Source: Streptomyces sp. Je 1-369 (GTDB lineage: Bacteria > Actinomycetota > Actinomycetes > Streptomycetales > Streptomycetaceae). Taken from it: a DNA stretch of 64,000 nucleotides. This document shows positions 1 to 7,693 of this stretch, piece by piece (position 1 is the first letter of the stretch; each line of letters begins with the position of its first letter). The notes below the pieces were generated by a model. It was given only the letters and a program-made list of their open reading frames with translations, was not told the DNA's origin and made no database searches. The translations under genes were made by a program, and so were the position numbers. The stretch lies in the NCBI RefSeq assembly GCF_026810505.1, contig NZ_CP101750.1:3191254-3255253 (forward strand), in the 5' to 3' direction.

Positions 1-1
1 C

Positions 2-601
2 GCCGGGCGCACGGCTGTCCTGGTCGCCTGGGACGGCGCCGCACGCGGCGTCCTGGCTGTCGCGGACGCCCTGAAGGAGACCAGCGCGGACGCGGTGCGG
101 GAGCTGCGGGCGCTCGGTATGACGCCGGTGCTGCTCACGGGCGACAACGAGGCCGTCGCGCGGACGGTCGCCGACGCGGTGGGCATCGCGCCGGACGCGG
201 TGTTCGCGGAGGTCCTGCCGCAGGACAAGGTCGACGTCGTACGGCGGTTGCAGGGCGAGGGCAAGGTCGTGGCGATGGTCGGGGACGGCGTGAACGACGC
301 GGCCGCGCTCGCCACCGCCGATCTGGGGCTCGCGATGGGCACCGGCACGGACGCGGCGATCGAGGCGAGCGACCTGACATTGGTGCGCGGGGACTTGCGG
401 GTCGCGGCCGACGCCATCAGGCTCTCCCGGAAGACCCTCGCCACCATCAAGGGCAATCTCTTCTGGGCCTTCGGCTACAACGTCGCCGCACTGCCGCTCG
501 CCGCCGCCGGTCTCCTCAATCCGATGATCGCGGGGGCCGCGATGGCCTTCTCCTCGGTCTTCGTGGTCACCAACAGTCTTCGTCTGAGTACGTTCAGATA
601 A
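2..601 (+). CDS. Copper-type P1B ATPase, C-terminal part (5' end outside window)
   Basis: This is the last ~199 residues of a heavy-metal-translocating P-type ATPase, an inner-membrane pump that exports metal at the cost of ATP. The visible parts are the end of the nucleotide/phosphorylation domain with the TGDN motif, the hinge motif GDGVNDAAAL, and the MGTGTDAAIEASD segment. Two final membrane helices follow. The helix carrying FGYNVAALPL and the last helix carrying MAFSSVFVVTNSLRL match the Tyr-Asn and Met-x-x-Ser-Ser signatures of Cu(I)-type (P1B-1) pumps. The frame is open from the window edge, so the metal-binding N-terminus and the phosphorylated aspartate are not visible. Metal identity is inferred from the helix motifs. 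Confidence 0.93.
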   Translation, partial: AGRTAVLVAWDGAARGVLAVADALKETSADAVRELRALGMTPVLLTGDNEAVARTVADAVGIAPDAVFAEVLPQDKVDVVRRLQGEGKVVAMVGDGVNDAAALATADLGLAMGTGTDAAIEASDLTLVRGDLRVAADAIRLSRKTLATIKGNLFWAFGYNVAALPLAAAGLLNPMIAGAAMAFSSVFVVTNSLRLSTFR

Positions 602-966
602 CGATCGCGGGCGCTCACATACCGTCTTCACAAGGTCGTTTCAGCACCCACACCCCTTTCCCGAGATCCACATATCGGGGATCTTGCGCATGTACTGGAC
701 ATATGCAAGAGACGCAGATCACAGTGTTTGCAACGTAACCATTGAGGGGGGTCGCGAGTCTAATGGGGCGATGCAGGAAGATGTCTTGGGGGACGTCTTC
801 CGACATCGAGGGACATCTTGGGGGATGTTCCTGGATATTGCGTTGCCGGGGCACGTGCACCGGGGAGCTTTGAGCGGCCCTCCCGTACGTACGCGTCCCG
901 GCAGACCGCAGGGCCGCCACAGACGCCCGGCCGGATCCCGTGGGGGGAATCCGCACCGGGAAAAAG
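602..966. other. Intergenic stretch without a convincing gene; contains an imperfect direct repeat
   Basis: Between the ATPase and citrate synthase genes there is no frame with convincing actinomycete coding character. The notable structure is a G-rich imperfect direct repeat, GATGTCTTGGGGGACGTC at 780-797 and GACATCTTGGGGGATGTTC at 812-830, with 32 bp between the starts. The first copy lies in an inverted repeat, GGAAGA (777-782) with TCTTCC (796-801). No promoter-terminator logic is clear. Confidence 0.45.
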
Positions 967-1018
967 GGAAGCGCCCCGACCGTCGACCCGTGGGGGGATC
1001 GGCGGCGGGGCGCTTTCC
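967..1018 (-). terminator. Probable terminator of citrate synthase gene
   Basis: Inverted repeat GGAAGCGCCCC (967-977) with GGGGCGCTTTCC (1007-1018), about 36 bp downstream of the citrate synthase stop codon on the minus strand. There is no U-tract, which is usual for Streptomyces hairpin terminators. Confidence 0.6.
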
Positions 1019-1054
1019 GCTCTGCGGAGCGTTGCCGAGGTGCGACCGGGAAGG

Positions 1055-2353
1055 TCAGCGGCCCTCGACGGGGACGAAGTCGCGGAGGACCTCACCCGTG
1101 TAGATCTGGCGCGGGCGGCCGATGCGCGAACCCGGCTCCTTGATCATCTCGTGCCACTGGGCGATCCAGCCCGGCAGGCGGCCGAGGGCGAACAGGACCG
1201 TGAACATCTCGGTCGGGAAGCCCATCGCGCGGTAGATGAGGCCCGTGTAGAAGTCGACGTTCGGGTAGAGCTTGCGCTCGACGAAGTAGTCGTCGGCCAG
1301 CGCGTGCTCCTCCAGCTTCAGGGCGATGTCCAGCAGCTCGTCGGACTTGCCGAGCGCCGAGAGGACGTCGTGCGCCGCCGCCTTGATGATCTTCGCCCGG
1401 GGGTCGAAGTTCTTGTAGACGCGGTGCCCGAAGCCCATGAGCTTCACGCCGTCTTCCTTGTTCTTCACCTTGCGGATGAAGGTGTCGACGTCGCCGCCGG
1501 ACGCCTGGATGCCTTCGAGCATCTCCAGGACCGACTGGTTGGCGCCGCCGTGCAGCGGGCCCCACAGGGCCGAGATGCCGGCGGAGATCGAGGCGAACAT
1601 GTTCGCCTGCGAGGAGCCGACCAGACGCACGGTGGACGTCGAACAGTTCTGCTCGTGGTCCGCGTGCAGGATCAGGAGCTTGTCGAGCGCGTTGACCACG
1701 ACCGGGTCCAGCTCGTACTCGGCGGCGGGCACCGAGAACGTCATGCGCAGGAAGTTCTCGACGTAGCCGAGGTCGTTGCGCGGGTAGACGACCGGGTGGC
1801 CCTGCGACTTCTTGTACGCGTACGCCGCGATCGTCGGAAGCTTGGCGAGAAGGCGGATCGTCGAAAGGTGACGCTGCTTCTCGTCGAACGGGTTGTGGCT
1901 GTCCTGGTAGAACGTCGACAGCGCGCTGACCACGGACGACAGCATCGCCATCGGGTGGGCGTCACGCGGGAAGCCGTCGTAGAACCGCTTGACGTCCTCG
2001 TGCAGCAGGGTGTGCTGCGTGATCTCGTTCTTGAAGGTGGCCAGCTCGTCGACCTTCGGCAGCTCGCCGTTGATCAGGAGGTACGCCACCTCGGTGAAGG
2101 TGGAGCGCTCGGCCAGCTGCTCGATCGGGTAGCCGCGGTACCGGAGGATGCCCTGTTCACCGTCGAGATAGGTGATGGCGGATTTATAGGCGGCGGTGTT
2201 GCCGTAGCCGCTGTCCAGGGTCACCAGACCGGTCTGGGCGCGGAGCTTCCCGATGTCGAAGCCCTTGTCGCCGACGGTCGACTCGATCACCGGGTAGGTG
2301 TACTCGTCATCGCCGTACCGCAGTACTACACCGTTGTTAGCGTTCTCGCTCAC
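1055..2353 (-). CDS. gltA: Citrate synthase (type II)
   Basis: Cytoplasmic citrate synthase condensing acetyl-CoA and oxaloacetate in the first step of the TCA cycle. The 432-residue length is normal for bacterial type II enzymes. Recognisable parts are the N-terminal VVLRYGDDEYTYPV region, the LLILHADHEQNCSTSTVR segment (catalytic His), GPLHGGANQSVLEML (catalytic His), MGFGHRVYK (catalytic His region) and the C-terminal NVDFYTGLIYRAMG with its catalytic Asp. I chose the GTG at 2353 because GAGGGA lies 6 nt upstream in the message and the protein then begins with the family N-terminus; a 19-residue upstream extension is open but unlike the family. It is a single gene with its own terminator. 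Confidence 0.96.
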   Translation of the reverse strand: MSENANNGVVLRYGDDEYTYPVIESTVGDKGFDIGKLRAQTGLVTLDSGYGNTAAYKSAITYLDGEQGILRYRGYPIEQLAERSTFTEVAYLLINGELPKVDELATFKNEITQHTLLHEDVKRFYDGFPRDAHPMAMLSSVVSALSTFYQDSHNPFDEKQRHLSTIRLLAKLPTIAAYAYKKSQGHPVVYPRNDLGYVENFLRMTFSVPAAEYELDPVVVNALDKLLILHADHEQNCSTSTVRLVGSSQANMFASISAGISALWGPLHGGANQSVLEMLEGIQASGGDVDTFIRKVKNKEDGVKLMGFGHRVYKNFDPRAKIIKAAAHDVLSALGKSDELLDIALKLEEHALADDYFVERKLYPNVDFYTGLIYRAMGFPTEMFTVLFALGRLPGWIAQWHEMIKEPGSRIGRPRQIYTGEVLRDFVPVEGR

Positions 2354-2534
2354 GTCATCCCTCACCGACGTTGTGCCTCTTCTTCGAGGTGCCCTGACTG
2401 TCTCTACCATCCCCCATTTGGCCCTGGAGAGTGCACTCGGGGTCGACCATTGGGCCTATTGGCGGCACTCAGTGCCGCCAACCTGCTCATCCTGCCCCCT
2501 TCGCCCCGGTTCCGGAAGTCCTGTGTGAGGTTTC

Positions 2535-4802
2535 CTACTCGTTTGATCGATCAAAATATCCAGGGCCTGCTCCGCGGCGCCCGGGAAGCCCGGAAAGCCG
2601 GAAGTCCAGGGCCGTGCAGCGCCTGCCCGCGGAGACCGTGCGCACTGCCTGCCCCAGAGCCTTGCGCGAACCGACCAGGACGACCAGCCTCTTGGCGCGT
2701 GTCACGGCGGTGTAGAGCAGATTGCGCTGCAGCATCATCCAGGCGCCGGTGGTGACCGGGATCACCACCGCCGGATATTCACTGCCCTGGGAGCGGTGGA
2801 TCGTCACCGCGTAGGCATGTGCCAGCTCGTCCAGTTCGTCGAAGTCGTACGGCACTTCCTCGTCCTCGTCCGTGCGGACGGTGAGCCGCTGCTCGTCGGT
2901 GTCGAGCGCGGTGACGACGCCAACCGTGCCGTTGAAGACGCCGTTCTGTCCTTTCTCATAGTTGTTACGGATTTGGGTGACCTTGTCGCCCACGCGGAAC
3001 ACCCGGCCGCCGAACCGCTTCTCGGGCAGGTCGGGTCTGGCGGGCGTGATGGCCTGCTGGAGGAGGCCGTTGAGGTTCCCCGCGCCGGCGGGGCCGCGGT
3101 GCATGGGCGCGAGGACCTGCACGTCGCGCCGCGGGTCGAGACCGAACTTCTTGGGGATGCGGTGCGCGGCGACGTCCACCGTCACGCGGCCCGCGTCCTC
3201 GGTCTCCTCCTCGACGAAGAGGAAGAAGTCCTTCATGCCCTGGGTGATGGGCGGGACACCGGAGTTGATGCGGTGGGCGTTGGTGACGACGCCCGACTCC
3301 TGGGCCTGCCGGAAGATGCGGGTGAGGCGGACGGCGGGGATCGGGCTCTCGTCGCTGAGCATGTCCCGCAGCACTTCTCCGGCACCGACGCTGGGCAGCT
3401 GGTCGACGTCGCCGACGAAGAGCAGGTGGGCGCCGGGCGGGACGGCCTTCACCAGCTTGTTGGCGAGCAGCAGGTCGAGCATCGACGCCTCGTCGACGAC
3501 GACCAGATCGGCGTCGAGCGGCCGCTCCTTGTCGTACGCCGCGTCTCCCCCGGGTCTCAGTTCGAGCAGCCGGTGCACGGTGGAGGCCTCGGCTCCGGTG
3601 AGCTCGGCGAGGCGCTTGGCGGCGCGACCGGTCGGGGCGGCGAGGACGACCTTCGCCTTCTTCGCGCGAGCCAGCTCGACGACGGAGCGGACCGTGAAGG
3701 ACTTGCCGCAGCCGGGTCCGCCGGTGAGGACGGCGACCTTCTGCGTCAGGGCGAGCCTGACCGCCTCCTTCTGTTCGGGCGCGAGCTCGGCGCCGGTGCG
3801 GGCCGCGAGCCAGGCGAGCGCCTTGTCCCAGGCGACGTCCTGGAAGGCGGGCATGCGGTCGTCGCCGGTCTTCAGGAGCCGCGACAGCTGCCCGGCGAGG
3901 GACAGTTCGGCACGGTGGAAGGGGACGAGGTAGACGGCGGTGATGTCGTCGCCCCCGTCCGGATCGGGCAGCGCCTCGCGGACGACGCCCTCCTCCTCCC
4001 CCGCGAGTTCGGCGAGGCAGTCGATGACCAGGCCCGTGTCGACCTGGAGCAGCTTCACCGCGTCCGCGATGAGGCGCTCCTCCGGGAGATAGCAGTTTCC
4101 CTGGTCGGTGGATTGCGAAAGGGCGTACTGGAGACCGGCTTTGACGCGCTCGGGACTGTCGTGCGGGATGCCGACGGACTGCGCGATGCGGTCGGCGGTG
4201 AGGAAGCCGATGCCCCAGACGTCGGCGGCGAGGCGATAGGGCTCGTTCTTCACCACGGAGATCGACGCGTCCGCGTACTTCTTGTAAATACGCACGGCGA
4301 TGGAGGTGGAGACGCCGACCCCCTGGAGGAAGACCATGACTTCCTTGATGGCCTTCTGCTCCTCCCAGGCGGCGGCGATCATCTTCGTCCGCTTGGGTCC
4401 GAGCCCGGGCACTTCGACGAGGCGCTTGGGCGCGGTCTCGATGATGTCGAGGGTGTCGACGCCGAAGTGGGTGGTGATGCGGTCGGCCATGACGGGGCCG
4501 ATGCCCTTGATGAGGCCGGAGCCGAGATAGCGGCGGATGCCCTGGATGGTGGCGGGCAGCACCGTCGTGTAGTTCTCGACCGTGAACTGTTTTCCGTACT
4601 GCGGGTGGGAGCCCCAGCGGCCGTGCATGCGCAGCGATTCGCCCGCCTGCGCGCCGAGCAGCGCGCCGACGACGGTGAGCAGGTCACCGGAGCCGCGGCC
4701 CGTGTCTACGCGCGCGACCGTGTAACCCGTCTCTTCGTTGGCGTACGTGATGCGTTCGAGGACCCCCTCGAGCACCGCCATCGCCGCAGCTGGACTCGAC
4801 AT
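2535..4802 (-). CDS. recD2: RecD2-type SF1B DNA helicase (RecD/TraA family)
   Basis: 755-residue ATP-dependent 5'-3' DNA helicase of the RecD2 group, which acts without RecBC. The N-terminal ~330 residues hold the OB-like start and helix-hairpin-helix repeats (SGLIKGIGPVMADRI and VEVPGLGPKRTKMIAAAW). The motor core has Walker A GGPGCGKSFT near residue 357, the DEAS box near 434 (VVVDEASMLD), GDVDQLPSVG, and the C-terminal motif VI region AVTIHRSQGSEYPAVVIP followed by LYTAVTRAKRLVVLVG. The ATG at 4802 has a TAGCGT box ending 6 nt upstream, so a leaderless transcript is likely. Two DnaA boxes lie 40-85 bp upstream. The role in replication-fork repair is inferred from the family. Confidence 0.92.
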   Translation of the reverse strand: MSSPAAAMAVLEGVLERITYANEETGYTVARVDTGRGSGDLLTVVGALLGAQAGESLRMHGRWGSHPQYGKQFTVENYTTVLPATIQGIRRYLGSGLIKGIGPVMADRITTHFGVDTLDIIETAPKRLVEVPGLGPKRTKMIAAAWEEQKAIKEVMVFLQGVGVSTSIAVRIYKKYADASISVVKNEPYRLAADVWGIGFLTADRIAQSVGIPHDSPERVKAGLQYALSQSTDQGNCYLPEERLIADAVKLLQVDTGLVIDCLAELAGEEEGVVREALPDPDGGDDITAVYLVPFHRAELSLAGQLSRLLKTGDDRMPAFQDVAWDKALAWLAARTGAELAPEQKEAVRLALTQKVAVLTGGPGCGKSFTVRSVVELARAKKAKVVLAAPTGRAAKRLAELTGAEASTVHRLLELRPGGDAAYDKERPLDADLVVVDEASMLDLLLANKLVKAVPPGAHLLFVGDVDQLPSVGAGEVLRDMLSDESPIPAVRLTRIFRQAQESGVVTNAHRINSGVPPITQGMKDFFLFVEEETEDAGRVTVDVAAHRIPKKFGLDPRRDVQVLAPMHRGPAGAGNLNGLLQQAITPARPDLPEKRFGGRVFRVGDKVTQIRNNYEKGQNGVFNGTVGVVTALDTDEQRLTVRTDEDEEVPYDFDELDELAHAYAVTIHRSQGSEYPAVVIPVTTGAWMMLQRNLLYTAVTRAKRLVVLVGSRKALGQAVRTVSAGRRCTALDFRLSGLPGRRGAGPGYFDRSNE

Positions 4803-4839
4803 GATCCGACGCTACCGCCCCGCACCGACAGCGCGGTGA

Positions 4840-4909
4840 GCCTGTGGACAACTTGCGCGCCGCGGACGGCGGCGGCCTGTGGACAAATGCGCGCCGCGGA
4901 CGGCGGCGG
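4840..4909. promoter_or_regulatory. Two DnaA boxes in a ~35-bp tandem duplication upstream of recD2
   Basis: The 9-mer TGTGGACAA, the complement of the Streptomyces DnaA box TTGTCCACA, occurs exactly at 4843-4851 and 4878-4886 in the same orientation. Each is embedded in a near-identical unit GCCTGTGGACAA...GCGCGCCGCGGACGGCGGCG; the two units differ by one indel and one substitution. They sit just upstream of the inferred recD2 promoter. The rest of 4803-5144 shows a GGATCCCCC triplication at about 4991-5018 and a T8 tract near 5089-5096, and no further gene. Confidence 0.7.
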
Positions 4910-5144
4910 CCGGAGAACTTCGAAGGGGCCTGGCCTCCCAGCCAGACCCCCTCGGGTTTTCCCTCCCCTGTCAGAACTCGCGATCCCCCCGGATCCCCCG
5001 GATCCCCCCAGATCCTGGTTCCCCCCTCATAAGCCCTGACGCCATATACGACACGCGTCGTGCCCGGAGGGTTGCACCGTGTTGCCAATTTTTTTTGCCC
5101 GGCTCCAGGTGCTGACAAAGCGGGGCAGACGTAGCGTTTGTCGC

Positions 5145-5681
5145 ATGAGCGATGATTCCCAGGCCTCCGAGTCCCGGTCCTTCGAGCAGGACGTCCTCGA
5201 CGAGCTCGGCGACGACCGGCTCCAGGAGATCGCGGGTGTGCTCGGCACGGACGCGTCCGGCGCGCAGGACGTCGTGGGCACGACCGTGTCCGCGCTCTCC
5301 GGCGACATCCAGGGCCGCGCCGCCGACCCCGCGGAGGCCGACGAGGTACGGCAGGCCTTCAGCGAGGTCGGGCCCGCCGATCCGACCCTGCAAGGGGTGG
5401 CCACCCTCGGCGGCCTCGGCGGCCTCGCCGGGGGCGGGATGATGGCCGGCATGCTCGCCAAGATGAGCAGGCCGGTGGCGAACGCGGTCTCCAAGAAGAC
5501 CGGCATCCCCGCGCCGCAGGTCACCCGCGTGATCGAGATGCTGATCCCCGTCGTGCTCGCGGTGGTCTCCAAGAGGGCGGCGCGGACCAAGGGACCCGGT
5601 GGTGCACCGAACGGGTCGGCGGCCTCCTCCGGCGGCGGGCTCGGCGACCTCCTCGGCCAGATCCTGGGCGGCAGGAAGTAG
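5145..5681 (+). CDS. DUF937 (YidB-like) family protein
   Basis: 178-residue protein of unknown function. The N-terminal half is acidic and helical (FEQDVLDELGDDRLQEIAGVLG). A glycine-rich hydrophobic stretch follows (GGLGGLAGGGMMAGMLAKM), then the DUF937-like block with VTRVIEMLIPVVLAVVSKR, and a C-terminal tail GGGLGDLLGQILGGRK typical of the family. The ATG at 5145 is chosen because TAGCGT at 5132-5137 is followed by exactly 7 nt, the spacing of leaderless Streptomyces promoters; there is no Shine-Dalgarno sequence. A 22-residue upstream extension is open but reads through the promoter. It stands alone, divergent from recD2 and convergent with the next gene. Confidence 0.82.
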   Translation: MSDDSQASESRSFEQDVLDELGDDRLQEIAGVLGTDASGAQDVVGTTVSALSGDIQGRAADPAEADEVRQAFSEVGPADPTLQGVATLGGLGGLAGGGMMAGMLAKMSRPVANAVSKKTGIPAPQVTRVIEMLIPVVLAVVSKRAARTKGPGGAPNGSAASSGGGLGDLLGQILGGRK

Positions 5682-5699
5682 ACAGGCGGACCTTGGGCC

Positions 5700-6536
5700 C
5701 TACGCGTGCGTGCGGAACCGTTCGGCCGTCTCCCTCAACACCTCGCCCCCGTCCCGCGCCCACAGCTCCTCGTTGAAGATCTCCACCTCGATCGCGCCGC
5801 GGTACCCGGCGGCGTCGACGGCCGCACGGAAGGCCCTGAAGTCGACGCTGCCGTCCCCCAATTGCCCGCGCCCCAGGAGCACGCCCGCGGGCAACGGCGT
5901 GATCCAGTCCGCGAGTTGGAAGGCGTGCAGACGGCCGTCGCGGCCCGCCCTCGCGATCTGCGCGGGCGCCTGGTCGTCCCACCACACGTGGTAGGTGTCC
6001 ACGACGACGCCGACCTGGCGCGCGGGGAAGCGTTCCGCGAGGTCGAGTGCCTGGCCGAGGGTGGAGACGACGCAGCGGTCCGAGGCGAACATCGGGTGGA
6101 GCGGCTCGATGGCGAGGCGCACGCCCCGCTCCTCGGCGTAGGGCCCGAGGACGGCCAGCGCGTCCGCGATGCGCTCGCGCGCCCCCGCCAGGTCCTTGCT
6201 GCCGGCCGGGAGGCCGCCCGAGACCAGGACCAGGGTGTCCGTGCCGAGCGCCGCCGCCTCGTCGACCGCCGCGCGGTTGTCGTCGAGGGCACGCGTGCGT
6301 GGCGCCCCCTCGATGTCCGTGAGGAAGCCGCCCCTGCACAGGCTCGTCACCGTGAGCCCGGTGTCCCGCATGAGGCGGGCGGTGCGCTCGACCCCGTACT
6401 CCTGGACGGGTGCGCGCCACAGGCCGACGGCTCCGATGCCCTCCTTGGCGCAGCCCTCGGCGAGTTCGGGCAGGGACCACTGCTTGATGGTCTCCTGGTT
6501 GATGCTCAGCCGCGACGACGGCACCGGCTCGCTCAT
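5700..6536 (-). CDS. Sugar phosphate isomerase/epimerase, TIM barrel (AP endonuclease 2 family)
   Basis: 278-residue Xylose-isomerase-like TIM barrel. Metal-binding and barrel motifs are visible: the LAIEPLHPMF strand with Glu, GVVVDTYHVWWD with Asp and His, LHAFQLADWITP, and the C-terminal IEVEIFNEELWA. Such enzymes isomerise or epimerise free or phosphorylated sugars or inositols; the substrate cannot be read from sequence. Its start overlaps the end of the preceding gene by 4 bp (ATGA), so it is the third cistron of the 8841-to-5700 operon with the DUF993 protein and a Gfo/Idh/MocA dehydrogenase, under the paired palindromes upstream. Confidence 0.86.
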   Translation of the reverse strand: MSEPVPSSRLSINQETIKQWSLPELAEGCAKEGIGAVGLWRAPVQEYGVERTARLMRDTGLTVTSLCRGGFLTDIEGAPRTRALDDNRAAVDEAAALGTDTLVLVSGGLPAGSKDLAGARERIADALAVLGPYAEERGVRLAIEPLHPMFASDRCVVSTLGQALDLAERFPARQVGVVVDTYHVWWDDQAPAQIARAGRDGRLHAFQLADWITPLPAGVLLGRGQLGDGSVDFRAFRAAVDAAGYRGAIEVEIFNEELWARDGGEVLRETAERFRTHA

Positions 6537-7693
6537 TGGGGCACTCCGTGGACGGTGAGCAGGGATCGCATACGGTCGGCGGCGAGGCCCGGGTCGGGGA
6601 ACAGGCCGAGTGCGTCGGCCAGTTCGTAGGCGCGGGCCAGGTGGGGCAGCGAGCGGGCCGACTGCAGGCCGCCGACCATCGTGAAGTGCGTCTGGTGCCC
6701 GGCCAGCCAGGCGAGCAGGACGACGCCGGTCTTGTAGTAGCGGGTCGGGGTTCGGAAGAGGTGCCGGGAGAGCTCGACGGTGGGGTCGAGGAGGGCGCGG
6801 AAGCGCTTCACGTCCCCCGTGTCCAGGGCTCGCACGGCCTCCGCGGCGAGGGGGCCCAGCGGGTCGAAGATGCCGAGCAGGGCGTGGCTGAAGCCGTGGT
6901 CGTCCCCGGCGATCAGTTCGGGGTAGTTGAAGTCGTCGCCGGTGTAGCAGCGCACGCCCTCGGGGAGGCGGCGGCGCAGGGCGATCTCGCGGTCGGCGTC
7001 CAGGAGGGAGACCTTGATGCCGTCGACCTTGTCGGGGTGGGCTCCGATCACCTCCAGGAAGGTGTCGGTGGCCGCGTCCAGGTCGGCGGCGCCCCAGTAG
7101 CCCTCCAGGGCGGGGTCGAACATGGGGCCCAGCCAGTGCAGGATCACGGGTTCGGAGGCCTGGCGCAGGAGATGGCCGTACGTCTCCACGTAGTCGTCCG
7201 GCGACGTGGCCGCGGCGGCCAGGGCCCGGGAGGCCATGAGGATCGGCTGGGCGCCCGCCGCGTCGACGAGGGCGAGCTGCTCCTCGTAGGCGTTCCTGAC
7301 CTGCGGCAGGGTTGCCGGGCCCGCGAGTTGGTCGGTGCCGACGCCGCAGGCGATGCGCCCCCCGACGGCCTTCGCCTCGGCGCTCGACCGGCGGATCAGC
7401 TCGGCCGCTCCCGCCCAGTCCAGGCCCATGCCCCGCTGGGCGGTGTCCATGGCCTCGGCGACGCCCAGGCCGTGCGACCAGAGGTGGCGGCGGAAGGCGA
7501 GGGTGGCGTCCCAGTCGACGGCGGCGGGGCCGTCCGGTGACACGTCGGCGAACGGGTCGGCGACGACGTGCGCGGCGGAGAAGACGGTGCGCGAGGTGAG
7601 CGGGGGGCCATCGGCGGTCGTGGGCGGCGGTTCGGCGCGCGGTGTGTACGCGCGCGTGCCGCCGCCCACGACGGGGAGCAGGAGGGTGGTCAC
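6533..7693 (-). CDS. DUF993 family protein (dihydrodipicolinate-synthase-like fold)
   Basis: 386-residue protein of the DUF993 group, often annotated as dihydrodipicolinate synthase family. Typical stretches are VDWDATLAFRRHLWSHGLGVAEAMDTAQRGMGLDW, AQPILMASRALA, KVDGIKVSLLD (position of the family's Schiff-base-type lysine strand) and RYYKTGVVLLAWLAGHQTHF. It is likely an aldolase or dehydratase on a sugar acid or cyclitol intermediate, but no member's reaction can be assigned from the sequence. The GTG at 7693 overlaps the upstream stop as GTGA, and the stop overlaps the next start as ATGA, giving translational coupling on both sides. Confidence 0.85.
   Translation of the reverse strand: MTTLLLPVVGGGTRAYTPRAEPPPTTADGPPLTSRTVFSAAHVVADPFADVSPDGPAAVDWDATLAFRRHLWSHGLGVAEAMDTAQRGMGLDWAGAAELIRRSSAEAKAVGGRIACGVGTDQLAGPATLPQVRNAYEEQLALVDAAGAQPILMASRALAAAATSPDDYVETYGHLLRQASEPVILHWLGPMFDPALEGYWGAADLDAATDTFLEVIGAHPDKVDGIKVSLLDADREIALRRRLPEGVRCYTGDDFNYPELIAGDDHGFSHALLGIFDPLGPLAAEAVRALDTGDVKRFRALLDPTVELSRHLFRTPTRYYKTGVVLLAWLAGHQTHFTMVGGLQSARSLPHLARAYELADALGLFPDPGLAADRMRSLLTVHGVPQ

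Noticed and set aside
684..1103. Plus-strand frame across the repeat region after the copper ATPase
   Set aside because: Atypical composition, contains the repeat and the citrate synthase terminator, and has no family resemblance.
818..2755. 645-residue plus-strand frame over citrate synthase
   Set aside because: Shadow frame; citrate synthase on the other strand is unmistakable.
4983..5020. GGATCCCCC triplication
   Set aside because: Short G/C-rich repeat without palindromic operator features or coding role; noted but not considered functional.
2796..5039. 747-residue plus-strand frame over recD2
   Set aside because: Antisense shadow with biased composition; recD2 motifs are on the minus strand.
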